A DNA stretch of 64,000 nt from Vespula vulgaris (GCF_905475345.1 NC_066602.1:1116001-1180000), one strand, 5' to 3'. Shown: positions 36,430-48,379, counted from the stretch's first letter. Program-made: numbers and translations. The notes: generated by a model not told the origin, from the sequence alone.

Positions 36430-36970
36430 TATGTATTTCATTATCCAAACATAAGATATATGGATATATATTTTCTTTTCTTCCTTTTTTTATATTCGAG
36501 TTAAAATATAAAGCGTCATATCACTGGCTAAGAACTGTAACAAAAAAGTAAAAATGTTAATGCACAACGCTTCCGATGATAACATCCGACAACTTCGAAA
36601 TTTAAATGATTGGCACTCCATGACAGGTGAAGAATTTGAAATGATCATAATGAAATATATAATGGATCATAACGAAAAAGCAAATACTTCTCATGATGAT
36701 GAATTCACCAATGATATTATTTTTAATATGACCAAAAGAGATAGGGAAAACAATATTTTTTGCATGAGAAGCATTTTTGGTCGATTTTGACAGATAGCAA
36801 TCAAAAAATGTATAATTACGTTCACAAGATATTTTTATTATGAGATAATATCAACAAGAAAACTAATTTTTTTTTAATCAGTATTAATCTTTTGTAGGGA
36901 GCGATCGATAAAGTTGAAGCAAAAGACCATGTTGCAATACGCAGATATCCAAAGTCGATTATTCCATATG
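36430..36970 (+). pseudogene. AB block with the longest open frame of its class
   Basis: A 78-codon frame (36554-36790) starts at ATG: MLMHNASDDNIRQLRNLND, continuing GEEFEMIIMKYIMDHNEKAN and ending SIFGRF-stop. The corresponding blocks at 0.1, 14.1, 45.0 and 61.95 kb are not open. A second segment follows TTTTGTAG near 36896 and is broken. It may be the least damaged copy of a former exon. I do not recognise the product. It is acidic and hydrophilic with no signal peptide. Confidence 0.35.
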
Positions 36971-37419
36971 ATAATTAAAAAGGGAAAAATATTCATCGAG
37001 AAATCAATTTCCCGTTAATCCATGTCCCATTAGGCTCTTTCGGCTCGTTAGATCGCGTAATAGTAAATTTTAATCGACTTACATAAATCGTGTTCAAATG
37101 AAATACGTAAAAGAGAAAAAGATAATATTACGAAAAAAAAATTGTCTTCTCTGAATACAATCTTCATTACAGCGTCATAAAAAAAGAGAGATATGTAAAA
37201 AAAGAGAGTGTTAACTTAAGTAATAGAAGAAGAATAGAAAATAATATTACGAAAAAAATTGTCAAACAATATTTTTTACTCAAAATTAATTTTTATTGAT
37301 ATATACTTTAACGTCAAGAACAGGAAGAAATTTTCAAAATTCTTTAGTTAACTTCTAATTTCAGACTGTGAAAAGTAGGAACGAAAGAAGAACATAGAAA
37401 AAAAGAATAATTATTCATC

Positions 37420-37745
37420 GAATCAATAAATATCAATAGAGAAATTCATTTCCTCAGAGCTTATGACCTTTTTGGTTCTTTCAATCGTATGATAGGAAAT
37501 ATTGATTAACCTACATAAAACCCTGTAGCAGAGGGTTCCCTCCTGGTCGTTAGGTAAACTACCCAAAGGGATTTGTGGGGTATGAATTGCCTGTAAGAAT
37601 ATGGCGATAAAGCTGTGCGTCATTCCTTCGGAATTTGTCGAACTAGAAATACGTGAGCGAGTGTCGTACAAGAAATATTTGTTACGTGTGTACTTCATAC
37701 GTTCCAAAGGGTAGTTTTACAAGGAGTTCAAGCGGTGGAAACAAT
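37420..37745 (+). promoter_or_regulatory. EX block upstream of F1 at 37.8 kb
   Basis: It contains GTCATTCCTTCGGAATTTG and an AGAAATACGTGAGCGAGTGT-like core (37.62-37.66 kb), followed by 5'-UTR-like sequence leading to the F1 leader. The 94-codon minus-strand frame across it is not kept in other EX copies. Confidence 0.35.
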
Positions 37746-37845
37746 TTCTTCGTTTTCACTAGTCTTGTGTTTCTGTTATCAATGTAAGGTGAATTTATCT
37801 GTAGGCATTAGTATGTAATTTATTATAAAATTTCAATTATATATT

Positions 37846-38890
37846 ATGGAAATAAAACTGATTCTCGTGATCAATACCATCTTAATTATTGTTTGTTGCT
37901 TTTCGGAAAAGATACTTTACATCACTTAAAATGGCGTAATCCGATTTGCCTTCGATAACTATATATGCATACTATTAGATGAACAATTGAATGTCTATCG
38001 TAAGTCTGAACTAATCTACGAATTTTAAATTGTTTCAGAGATATACTAAAGGAAACGAAGGCGGAAGCAGGAAAAGTTCCAATAGCTTACAAGTATTACA
38101 AAGGCCCGAGTTGACGGATATTTGAATTATAATTCCAAAGAAGATATACGAAATTTCACTACCTCGTGTTAATGAAGTATTCTATATCCGAAGTGAAACA
38201 TATTTACTTTGGCCTGTTCTTCCTTATATCCGGCGATAAATTTTACATGGATAGTACAAATGCAATCAACCAGATTATGATATGAAAAGTTCCTTTTTCT
38301 TCTTTTATTTAAGTGGAAAATCAGTGAATGGTTTGTTTATCGAATTTTAGAGATAAGGTACAAATTTGTTGTTCTTCAATGTACTGTCGAATATAAAATC
38401 TGTATCATAGGGATGTTTTATAATAATTTATTGAATTTTTACGCAGATTTTATGATAGCGACGAGAATATTTCTATTAATGAGTTGGACATTAAGTCTCT
38501 TAACTCTAGCTGTCATATATGTATTATATTAATGTGTATAATTCAAGAACCCATATATTTTTCACCTTTGTAAAGAAGAATATTTGATATGGGAAGCAAG
38601 ATGTTCGATGAAAGAGAGGAGGTGAATAATAATATATGAATAAAAATTTCAATATTTTTTCATAGAATTTTGCGTTACATGTCATTCGTCATTTAATGTG
38701 ACAGATCGTAAAAGGGGCGGAGGTAGCTGACTCTGCTCACGAATTTATTAAAAAACTTGTAAATGATATGGAACCCAAGTTGATGAGAGAGGCACCAAAT
38801 TATCCGACGTATAGAAGTAAACATGTTGCTACTGGTAGAGCATTACTCTAGCAACCATCGACATCAATATTGAATTTTAATAAACGAGGT
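37846..38890 (+). pseudogene. F1 copy 4, broken
   Basis: The leader starts at ATG 37846 (MEIKLILVINTILIIV), but the GT donor has become AT (AAAAGATACTT) and the frame runs to a stop. The middle exon near 38039 (RYTKGNEGGSRKSSNSLQVL) stops early. The hydrophilic exon follows ACGCAG near 38446 (FYDSDENISINELDIKSLNS). The terminal exon after GACAG near 38703 (IVKGAEVADSAHEFIKKLVN) is frameshifted near 38815. AATAAA lies near 38879. Confidence 0.5.
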
Positions 38891-38964
38891 ACGAAGAGAT
38901 CAGATATAATTAACTTGTCATGTATCTTATCCAATTTTCTATATTAATTTCATCTTTTATAATA

Positions 38965-39345
38965 GAGCGCATTGGATCGTGAAATTAGAAGAGCGGTTCA
39001 AGATGCAGATAGAATTTTAACCAAGGAAGGAACATCGTTAGCGATAGTTCATGTATGCATTATGTGATTGGGAATACCTAGGAAGAGGAAAAAGAAGAAA
39101 AAACATTTGTGCTTGACGACGAAGTTTGGAAAGACCAATAGGGCGTTGGTTTATAAAGCGTCGGACGGTGGTACGAGGAAATGGGAGGGATTTTCTTCTT
39201 CCAAAGGATCCAAACGTAAGCGGCTTTAGTCGGAGGGTATACGCGATTGTACGTAGAATGATTTTTTAAGGGATCGTACGATGTTCCATGCGGGTCATGA
39301 ATCGAAGGGGAATGGAAATGAAACTGAGGGAGGTTTATCATACAA
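38965..39345 (+). pseudogene. F2 fragment
   Basis: It starts after TATAATAG near 38965. One frame gives ALDREIRRAVQDADRILTKE; in the frame used at 30.99 kb it is broken. An EEEKEEKTFVLDDEVWKDQ-like reading follows near 39078, then a segment ending at AAACGTAAGC, and the tail. No acidic half. The 87-codon minus-strand frame here is antisense. Confidence 0.4.
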
Positions 39346-39599
39346 AATAATTTAACATACAGGGACGATTAAAAGATTCAAAATTTTTGGAAATAATAAC
39401 GATAGCAGGAGTATACTTTTAAATTATACGTGAAATAAAAAGTCCACGTTCGCATCATCGTTATTCCATCGGTATAAATTAAGTAACAGTTCGCTATAAT
39501 TAAAAAAGGAGAAATGTTGAATCCCATATTTTAAATTGTTTGTCATCATATTCACGACATGTAGTTAAAAAATATTCGTAATATTTTATTAGCGTTTTT

Positions 39600-40480
39600 C
39601 ATAAATATTATATATATACACACGGTGAGATGAACGTACCCTGAATATTTAACGCAAAATTTAAGTCTCCCGAGCTAACAGCACAATTTCAATAGGAAAC
39701 TTCAGTGAAACACGGATTTTCCAAACAGTAGCAGTGCAAACACTCGATCCGCCCAAATCACTCTCTAACTGTGTGGTTCTCTCGAAGAGGAAATACGTGA
39801 AACAGAGGATGGTGAGATGAGGAAATAAAGAAATATGACAAGAGATTTTCTCCGAATACATTTTTTCTATTATCGTGCAATAATGGAAATGAATTCTAGG
39901 ATAACTTAAGCAATATATATTTGTTTACGAGATAAGAAAGTGATATTTGAAGAAAATGTTTTTAAGGAATATTGAAGTAGATGTAACTTCCTACGAAAAA
40001 ATGTTTTAACAACAAAATATTTTATAATAAGAATTATATAGTATGAAAATTGTAATACCCGTAATATGAAATAATATTAGAACACTATTTTTAAGTATGA
40101 CTTAAACTTACGAAAGAAGAAACATTACATATTTCGTATATGATATTACGATTACTTTCTAGAAATTAACGTTGATAATTACAATAATTATTATTTTTGA
40201 TGTTATTATTAAAATAATTTGAAATTATTAATACAAAAATCATTAATAATAATTACTTATATTATATATAATTACAGTTTTACTTGCATATTGCAATTAA
40301 AAAAGAGAAAAGTAACTATCAATTTCGTTAGAAGATTCCAAGTTTTATGAAATAATTTTTCAAGTGCATAAAGGAAATAAAAATATAACTACATAGTTAC
40401 AGGAGAGGGGAAATTATTCATTCCCAAACTAGAAAATTAATATCTAGGAATCTTGGTCTTCTAACGAGACGACGTGGGAT
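39600..40480. repeat. K-edge and AT-rich block (copies at 49.0-49.6 and 54.6-55.4 kb)
   Basis: It begins with a T-flank segment, then the 5' edge of a reversed K element (CTGTGTGGTTCTCTCGAAG near 39770). It then runs into AT-rich low-complexity sequence to the EX block. No open exon remains. Confidence 0.4.
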
Positions 40481-40489
40481 TAACTAATC

Positions 40490-41440
40490 CAGGGGAAGTC
40501 ATTCCTTCCGTGATTTTCGACCCAGTAATACGCAAGTGTGCGTCATACGCGAAATAATCCCTTGCTGTCATAAGTGGCAAACAACAGCTTTACAAATAAT
40601 AGCAACGATTGAAACACCTTTATCACTAATCATTCTATTATTCCATTAATATTCTTTAAATTTAGCATTACATTTGTATAAGATTTGTTAGAAAATTCCA
40701 TTTCCATATTATAGAAATTACCGGATAATTACTCCAATTTGGGTTTCATACCATTTAGAATATTTGAGATAAATTCACTTGTAAATAAAAATACTTTCTT
40801 CGACTGTATAAAATCTTCGAAAATATTCAATAAATTATTATAAGGTATATAGATACGATATAGATTGTATAGTCCACATTACATTTTAGAATGAAAAATT
40901 TATCTTATGTCTAAAATATCTTACCATTCAATAAACACAGCATTGATTGATTTTCCATTTAAACATAAATGTAAAAAGGAAAATGTTTCCATATATTAAT
41001 CTCGTTGATGGTCTGGCTTGATTTGTACCATCCATATAGGACGTATAGTCGGATGTACGGAAGAACAGAAAGTGTCAATGAAAATGTGTTTCACTTTGGA
41101 TGTGCAATGTTATATTATCTGGTGGAGCGAAGTAGAACTTTTTGTATCTTCTTTCGAATTACAATTCAAATATAAGTCAATTTGGCTCCTTTGCAATACA
41201 TCCAGGCTATTGGAACTGCTTTCGTCTTCCGTTGGTTTAGTATATCCCTGAAACAATGTAAGATTCGTAGATTAGTTAAGAGTTACGGAAGCCGTTGAAT
41301 TGTACATCTAATTGTACTGTCCTCAAAAATAAATTTTGTTTCATGCTTTTAAGCGATATAAAGTACCTTTTCCGAAATGCAAACAACAATAATTTAGATA
41401 GCATTGATCACGAAAATCAGTTTTATTTCCATAATGTAAA
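40490..41440 (-). pseudogene. chimeric F1 copy 5: forward EX/5' fragment joined to a reversed F1
   Basis: A forward EX block with 5'-UTR-like sequence (40.50-40.73 kb) stops at the ATTATAG before the expected ATG. It is then joined to the reversed 3' part of an F1 copy. On the minus strand the F1 leader starts at 41432 and hits TAA after MEIKLIFVINAI. The middle exon (near 41254; GYTKPTEDESSSNSLDVLQR) is open for about 45 codons. The hydrophilic and terminal exons are fused by a deletion near 40.8 kb (EFISNILNGMKPKLE). The same chimera occurs at 49.7-50.65 and 55.5-56.46 kb. Confidence 0.5.
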
Positions 41441-41553
41441 CTTGAAATTTTATAATAAATCACACACTAATGACTACTAACAGATTTAGCTTATATTGAT
41501 AGTTGAAACAAATGACTAGGAAGAATGAAGAAAGTGCTTCAACTACCTGAATA

Positions 41554-41561
41554 CTTATATA
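41554..41561 (-). promoter_or_regulatory. TATA box candidate for F1 (41 kb)
   Basis: TATATAAG on the minus strand, about 122 bases upstream of the F1 ATG and just downstream of EX. The same box and spacing occur at 50762-50769 and 56571-56578. Confidence 0.45.
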
Positions 41562-41599
41562 ACTGATCTCTGAGACGTATGAAGTATGCACGAACGAAT

Positions 41600-41770
41600 A
41601 TTTGTTGTACCACACTCGCTCGCGTATTACTAGTTCAACAATCACCGAAGGAATGACCTGCAGCTTCATCGCCGTCCTCCGAACGACGGTATTTATACCC
41701 CGCACAACGCTTTGGATTCTTAACCCAGCGAACACGATAGCGCCCTTTGCACAGGGTTATTACACTTGAC
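41600..41770 (-). promoter_or_regulatory. EX block with CGCGAGCGAGTGTGGTAC core
   Basis: The minus strand carries TCATTCCTTCGGTGATTGTT and AGTAATACGCGAGCGAGTG upstream of the TATA candidate. Nearly the same sequence is found at 50.80-50.97 and 56.60-56.79 kb, making it one of the better conserved parts of the reversed units. Confidence 0.45.
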
Positions 41771-42369
41771 GTAGATTAATCAATATATAGAAAGAACCAA
41801 GATGCTCATAAGTTACGAGGAAATGAATTTCTCTATTGATCTCTATTAATTGGATGTATCATTATTCTTCTTCTTGCTCTTCTATGTTCTTCTGTCGTCT
41901 CTTTTTTCCCCTCCTTTTCTTTACAATTTGAAATTAGAAATTAATTAAAGAATTCCGAAAATTGTCAAATTTGTTTTTTCTTGTTTTTTTCGTTAAAAGT
42001 ATTTACGAATGAGAATTAATTTGGTGCAAATAATACTGTTTGACAATTTTTTTTTGGTATACCACTTTCTGTTCTTTGTCGATTACTTAATATAAAAATC
42101 TCTTTTTTACACATCTGTCTTTTTTTAAAACGCATTAGTAAAGAATATGGATTAATACAAAATCATTCGTCACTTTTTTTCCCTAATATCATCTTTATCT
42201 CTTTTACGTATTTTATTTCGACACCATTTACGTAAGTCAATCAGAATTTCCTATTACGCGATTGAACAAAGCGGAAAGGCTTCATTTGATATGGATTGTG
42301 GGGAAATGAATTTCTCTATGAATATAGATTTATCGACAGGTAGATTTATTGAACAGTCGACATAGAGAC

Positions 42370-43060
42370 TTGAAATGAACCTGAGGATGGTATATTTTAC
42401 TTATTATAATTATTATACTTATTAATATTATTATTATTATACTTATTATTATTGTATCTATTATTATATCAAAATATAAGTTATAAATGTTGTAGAAAGG
42501 CAGCATTTTCTTGAAATTTAGTTTTCTTCCAAATATAGTTTCTTAAATCCTACTTTCTACGTAATGCCAACACATTTCGTCACGAAAAATATGTATGTAT
42601 GAATAATTACATACCAAAAAAAATTCCCTTCTCCAAAAGAAGTTATGTAAAATTAAATTTTTACGAAGTAAAGTGACTGAAAGGAATGGGGAGAATTAAA
42701 AGAGGAGAAAAGAATCAAAAAGGGAAATGAATGCATCTACGTAAAAAGAAATGTTCACTTTACTGTAGTAAGGATCCGAAATTATCGGGAACGTTTGGAA
42801 GGAATTACTAGGGATGATACCCTCGTTAATATACGAAAAATAATTAGTGGAAACAATGCTCGCTCCACCATTTAGAGAGCTTACTACCTATATGCGGTGG
42901 TTGAATAGCCGTTTATTCTGAATTGAGCCCATACTCTCGTTCAAACAAGTTTCTTGGAGTTTCCGAAGAGAGATGGTTCAGAATAATATAAAAGCTCGCA
43001 GTCAGTCACGATAATGGAAATCATTTATATCATTTTAGAAAATATGCTCTCGGATAGATA
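42370..43060 (-). repeat. S block, reversed, with TTA microsatellite
   Basis: A TTA/TTAT simple repeat (42400-42475) precedes the S block. The stretch 42.76-42.96 kb is almost identical to 52.72-52.93 kb. Confidence 0.5.
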
Positions 43061-43962
43061 AACGATATTTCAATTTTATATCGTTTAATATTGACCCAAG
43101 AATTTATTTTCATAGGATTTTTTTCATTTACCGTGTTTTAGAGAATCGCATAATTCTATATACATATATATGATCTATATTCGAGACGCTACATTACAGA
43201 TCTTATTATATAATTTCGTGTTTAACACTAGGATATACCGTTTTATAAGATACGATAGAAAGTTGGATAGTTTTTGATCATTATTTTACACTATATTTCA
43301 CACTGTGCAATTCTTCTTCGATATGTTATTGTATAATATTGAACAGAAAAGAAAATATAATTAGAGTTACCGGATTTATGGTATGTTTGTTTATACATTT
43401 TTACGATTTAATCGTATGATCGTATATAGAGCCGACCGCAGCTGTTGCCTCTTCCATGATGTTATATCGTGCTTGCTCTCCCTATTGACTCTAATACTAC
43501 CTATTGACGAGTCTAACATGTGAGTTGATTTTCTTGGCTGATACTAGTTGAATTGCTGGCTTTAATGTCAGTTAATCAATTAGAATAGAGATACATGACT
43601 CAATCTTCGAGAGATACATATCGACAATCGAACCGGTATCGTATGTTTTCGTAAATAATCGTATTAGTTTTCTTTTTGTAATTATCATACTTTCCGCTTG
43701 CTTGAAGGGAAAGTCTGTTTCAGAGAGTTTGAAAGAGATTTGACGTATTTTTCTGATAGAAATAAAATCATAAATATACATTCAAATATTGTGATAAATA
43801 GTTGGGAATCTTAAAAAGTATATTAAAAGATTAATTGAACGTTTTTAATATCTTCGGATGATTTTTAAGTATGTTTAACAAAAATAAAATATCAAAGAGA
43901 TCGAAAATTTTTAAGGATCACTTTTTTTCAATACCACCGTGTAAATCGTTTAATTCCATTAA
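43060..43962. repeat. tract related to the 19.9-20.7 kb repeat
   Basis: It matches 53.04-54.08 kb, and nearly exactly 60.07-60.92 kb from about 43.15 kb onward. It contains AATCGAACCGGTATCGTATG-like sequence related to 20.5 kb. No coding evidence. Confidence 0.45.
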
Positions 43963-44502
43963 CTATGAAATATGCGGACAGAGCAATTTAAAGTTGCTCG
44001 AATATTCACTTTGATATATTAACATTATCATTTTTGACATTATTTTCCAAGAAATTCGACCTATATCGAAATGTGACTCACCTTTATCGTCACCTTCGCC
44101 TTCTTCATCCCGTGTATCACCATTTTCTTCAAAATTGATTCGCAGAACTTCCTTTTTGGTATCCTTGAGAATCGCCGTGAGATTTTCTTTATCGTTCCCA
44201 AACACCCGAACGGCATTGAAATAAACATTATTACGGTACATATAATTTTCTAGCCAATTGCTATCCAAATTAACATTAGTTCGATATACAAAGACACGGT
44301 CAACGTTATTGTAGATCCTTATTTTCCCTTCTCGACTGCGTTGCATCCTTCTGAAGACGGAACAAGATGAAATGAAAGAGGATTCCGGAATGAAATCTTC
44401 TTTTCTACGAAGGAATATATCCCCATTAGAGAAAACATTCCACTTTGACCCACGATCTGTGTGTACCGTCGGACGTCTCTTCGACGAACCTTCTGAACGC
44501 AA
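43963..44502 (-). CDS. F2 open frame, acidic-tailed protein exon (uncertain)
   Basis: The 179-codon frame begins at a TTG (44502), not an ATG, so an exon joined to something upstream is more likely than a free-standing gene. It is rich in R, K, N and E, with a VFVYRTNVNLDSNWLENYMY segment and an acidic tail (EENGDTRDEEGEGDD). A strong donor, AAAG|GTGAGT, lies at 44082/44081, just after GEGDDKG; if used, the last 39 codons are intronic. Upstream (44.50-44.65 kb) the homologous protein frame seen at 33.5 kb is present but carries stops. The copy at 60920-61459 differs at nine bases by my count, seven of them changing an amino acid, which gives no sign of purifying selection. No known domain recognised. 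Confidence 0.3.
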   Translation of the reverse strand: MRSEGSSKRRPTVHTDRGSKWNVFSNGDIFLRRKEDFIPESSFISSCSVFRRMQRSREGKIRIYNNVDRVFVYRTNVNLDSNWLENYMYRNNVYFNAVRVFGNDKENLTAILKDTKKEVLRINFEENGDTRDEEGEGDDKGESHFDIGRISWKIMSKMIMLIYQSEYSSNFKLLCPHIS

Positions 44503-44720
44503 TCGATTATATCCTCTTAACGAAGCAGCTTACCATTGGATCCTTTGAAGGGAGATATTTCCTAGCCCCCTACCGCCGTTCGAGCTTTGCAAAACAATAC
44601 TACATCGGAATCGAGAAGGTTCGTCGTCATGACCTTTAAAAATGTTGTCTTCCTATTTCTCTTTCTGGTTATTATCGATCACCTAACGAGCACGGTATAA
44701 AAGATGGTATTACGAGTAAG
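44503..44720 (-). pseudogene. 5' part of F2, broken
   Basis: On the minus strand one frame reads RKRNRKTTFLKVMTTNLLDS and then VVLFCKARTAVGG before TAG. Then FKGSNGKLLR is followed by a stop, before the frame shifts into the 179-codon frame. An ATGGTAAGCTGC site at 44529 could be a donor. Confidence 0.4.
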
Positions 44721-44869
44721 TTAGAGAGAAGAACGATGTTTCAAAAGGAAATGTCTTGCTATTGATTCCTGCATGATCATTTATGGTATTCTCTAGAAGC
44801 ACTAGAAAAATTTTGAAAGACGTTGAGAATTTTAGATAATACAATTTCTCCGATCTATCTGTAATTCAA

Positions 44870-45300
44870 TGTGTGCTCTGCATGCATGAGATATATGGAT
44901 ATGTATTTTTTCCCCATTTTTTAAAATTGTGCCTATAATGTGAAGTTTCCTGTCACTGTCGATGAACTGTAATGAACAATTGAAAATTTCAAAGGACGAC
45001 TAGATACTTCTCATCCTGATCACTTCGCCGATTATACAAATTTTTATTATGGAAAAAAGAAATCGAAAAAAATATTGTTTGCATAAATAACATCTTTGGC
45101 ATACGTATGACAGATGGAAATAAAAAAATTTGGGAAATAACGCTTACAAGATATTTATGTTAGGAGAAAATTGCAACGATAATATTAATTCCTTTTCATT
45201 TAATATTAACGCTTGATACGCCGCCATGAATTAATCGAAGCAGAAGCGTTTATCACAATATAAAGTCCTGAAATGTGGACCATTAGATATGGGAGTCAAT
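44870..45300 (+). pseudogene. AB block, copy 5
   Basis: It matches 1-420 and, nearly identically, 61.83-62.26 kb. Both segments have lost their frames. Confidence 0.4.
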
Positions 45301-45759
45301 AGGAAATGGCAACAGTCACGCGAATTGAAAGAGATTGGCCCACAAACCTGTTTCCCCCTACTCTCATCTCTTACGGAACATTCGATCGCGGAATAAGAAG
45401 TTTTGATTGACTGGCGTAAAACGTATACAAATCAATAATGCGAAAAGGAAAATATGTATAACGAATAATTTTCTGTAAATCTATATTCTTTTTCACTATA
45501 TAATAAAGAAAGAGAGAAGCTTGTAAACTTAAATAATACGAAGAAAACAGAAGGTAATATTACGAAACAAATTTACAAGCAATATTTCTTGTTTGATATT
45601 AATATATATTTTTAAATATTTTAAACGATAAAACAGAGAAAAATATTAATAGTCGATTATCAAAATTCTTTAGTTAATTTCTAATAGTAAATTGTAAAGA
45701 ACAGAAGGTGTGAAAAAAAGAAAAGACCAGAAACGAAAAAAGAAAAATAATTTGTCCAG

Positions 45760-46000
45760 TTAATGGAAGTATCATCGAGAAATTTTGCTTACTTACTTCC
45801 GACCCACGACATTTCGGCTCTTTCTATCACAGAATACGTGGTATTGATTAACTGCATAGAATATAATAACTCCTTCCACCGAGCCACGCCTCAGAAATTA
45901 ACTAGTCACCCGATATGGCGATATTCGGAAGAAATTCTCCTGCAGAAGTCATCCTTTCAATAATTTTTGAAGGAGTAATACGCAAGTAAGTAATAAAATT
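45760..46000 (+). promoter_or_regulatory. EX block
   Basis: It includes CATCCTTTCAATAATTTTTG and GGAGTAATACGCAAGTAAGT (45.95-45.99 kb), about 180 bases upstream of an F1 leader. A 66-codon frame (45763-45963) overlaps it but is disrupted in the near-identical copy at 62.75 kb. Confidence 0.4.
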
Positions 46001-46159
46001 ATCGCATATATATTTCTTACGTTTCAAAAGAAACTTACAAGCAGTTCAAACAGTACTAACAATTTCTTCAGTCTCCCTAGTCTTTTGTTCGTTATCGATA
46101 TAAAGTAAATTTATCAGTAGTCATTAGTATATAATTTATTATAAAATTTCATTTCTATT

Positions 46160-46830
46160 GTGGTAATGAAACTGATTTTCGTGATCAATGCCATCCTAAT
46201 TATTATTTTGTTGCTTTTCGGAGAAGATACTTTATCTGACTTAAATGGGCGTAACCCAATTTACCTTCGATGGCTGCATATTTAAATGAACAATTGAATG
46301 TCTATTCTAAGTCGTAACTAATTTACGAAATTTAAATTATGTCAGAGGTATACAAGACTAACCGAAGGCAAAAGCAATTCCAATTTCTGGGAAGTATTGC
46401 AGAGGATCCGTATTGAACGATATCTGGATTCTAATTACGTCCAAAGAAGATATATGGATTTCAACTAAGCCCAATGTGATCATTAAACATTTGACATCCA
46501 AAATGATACACTCTTCAATTGGTACTTCCTGTTCTTCCTCACATCCGACGATTCGTTCTACTTGGCTAGTAGAAATGTCCGAAAGTCAACGAGCGTAGGA
46601 AATGGAAACGTTTACCTCTTCAGACTTATATTTAAATGGTAAATCAAACAGTGCTGTCTTTATCGAATGTTGAGATATTTTAGAGATAATATATAATTTT
46701 TTTATTTTAAAGTATAATATGGAATATAAAATCTGTATCATAAGTATATTGTAGAATAATTTATTGAATTTTTACAGATATTTTATCATGGCGACTAGAA
46801 TATTTCTATTGATGAACATTATTCGAGCAT
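46160..46830 (+). pseudogene. F1 copy 6, 3' truncated
   Basis: The leader starts at ATG 46166 (MKLIFVINAILIIILLLFGE), one of the cleanest leaders, but the donor GT is AT. The middle exon near 46348 reads RYTRLTEGKSNSNFWEVLQR and stops after MDFN. After the start of the hydrophilic exon (46.78-46.82 kb, ATGGCGACTAGAATATTTCT on the plus strand), a deletion joins directly to F2; the terminal F1 exon is missing. Confidence 0.5.
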
Positions 46831-47210
46831 ATTGAAGCAGAAGAGTGTTTCAAGAGGCAGTTGAAAATTCTAACAAAGGAAGGAACATAGTTAGCTATTG
46901 TTCATGTATGCATTATGTGATTGTGAATACCTTGGAAGAGGAAAAAGAAGAAAATACATACTTGCTTGACGACGAAGTTTCGAAAGATCAATATGGCGCT
47001 GTTTTATAAAGCTTGGAAGCCTGGTACGGGGAAATGGGAAGGATCTTTCTTCTTCAAAGCATCTAACCGTGAGCTGCTTCAGTTGGAGGGTATAAGCGAT
47101 TGTGCTCAAAAAGATTTGTCGATGAGCCGTCCGACGTTCCACGTGGGGCAAGGATCACAGGGGAATTAAAATTAAACTGAGGGAGGTTTATAATACAAAA
47201 TAATTGAACA
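46830..47210 (+). pseudogene. F2 fragment with longest 5' reading
   Basis: One frame, with three stops early on, reads HIEAEECFKRQLKILTKEG, then LAIVHVCIM. It is then open from 46966 (MTTKFRKINMALFYKAWKPG, then EGSFFFKASNRELLQLEGIS) to a stop at 47169. Alignment with 33.5 kb shows this is the ancestral F2 frame. The acidic half is missing: the sequence passes into the GGGACGATCAAAAGATTCA spacer. Confidence 0.45.
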
Positions 47211-47459
47211 GACAGGGACGATCAAAAGATTCATCTTTTTTCAAAGTAATACCATTAGTAGGGGAATACTTTTAAATTACACGTGAAATAGAATGCCCAC
47301 GTCACGTCATTGTTGTTCCATCGATTTAAATTAAATAACCATTCGATATAATTAAAAAGGTAAAAGTATTGAATTCTATATTTCAATCTGTTTGCCGAAA
47401 TATTCACGACATATACATAAAAAATATTCGTAATATTTAATTAGAGTTTTTCTTGAATA

Positions 47460-48330
47460 TTCATATTTGGATGAAATAATTTGATGCGTAACGTTAATTA
47501 CCCATTTAGTATCTTATGAAAGGAATTTCGTGATAGTGGATGTCCGTAATACGTTCTCCCATATTTATCCTCAAGTACCTTCGTTTAAACCTTTCTCCAT
47601 TATCTCTCTCCATGTACGTGTGCTCTGGTGCGCGTCTATCGGCATCGGATCGAGTGGCTTGCATTGAGTGTGCGTGTGTACGTAGAACTCCTGCCTTATT
47701 TTGATAATAAGGAAGGTATTTTTTCATTTGTTTTCCTGTCATCAAACCAAGCAAACAATAGGAGATTGGCTGTATAATTCAATAACCTATTTAAATTTAT
47801 TGTTTGATAACAAGCTTACTTATTTTGCAGAACAATAGCCTATTTTCTTAGGAACCAATTGATTTGGAACCTTATATAGGAAATATTAGATAATTAGAAG
47901 TGTAATGGTATTATTGTTTTGCATTCTCCAATAGGGAGTAACTTTCCGGAACAATTTATCCGTTCATATGGAAGAATCATATCAGCCGTGGTATATCGAT
48001 CCGCAAAAGACAAATGAAACCATACAGCTAAATAGATAATTGAATTATACCGCTAATCGTATTATCGCATTGTCTGCTTGGTTTGATGAGGGGAGAACTA
48101 ATGAAAAAATACCATCCTTGTTTTCAAAATAAGTGAGGAGATGTACGCAAACACGCGCACTCATTTCCGTCCACTTGACTGGAACACGTAAACGCGCATG
48201 TGCACGGAGAGAGGTAGTAATAAATCGTTCAATATGAAAGTGCTGAATGATAGGTAGGAGAGAACGTATTCCTCAACGAGCAAATCGTTAAATGCCGATC
48301 AATACCCCTTAACAAGGGAATTTGTAGTCA
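47460..48330. repeat. T cassette: T(-) / centre / T(+)
   Basis: T(-) is at 47.53-47.75 kb and T(+) at 48.08-48.30 kb, around an AT-rich centre near 47.9 kb. It is followed by a reversed K copy, as at 3.2-4.3 kb. Confidence 0.5.
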
Positions 48331-48379
48331 TGCAGAATCATACATTTTTGCAGAAAAATCACAATTTTGTCCATTATAA

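Larger units (their letters stand above)
30400..39450. repeat. long palindrome centred near 34.95 kb, arms about 4.4 kb
   Basis: Matching landmarks lie at equal distances from the centre: F2 tail 30.69/39.22 kb, F1 terminal exon 31.16/38.74, F1 leader 32.08/37.85, AB 33.2/36.65, F2 33.64/36.11 (outward-facing pair), T 34.7/35.35. The arms are diverged copies of the same AB-EX-F1-F2 unit in opposite orientation. Confidence 0.6.
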
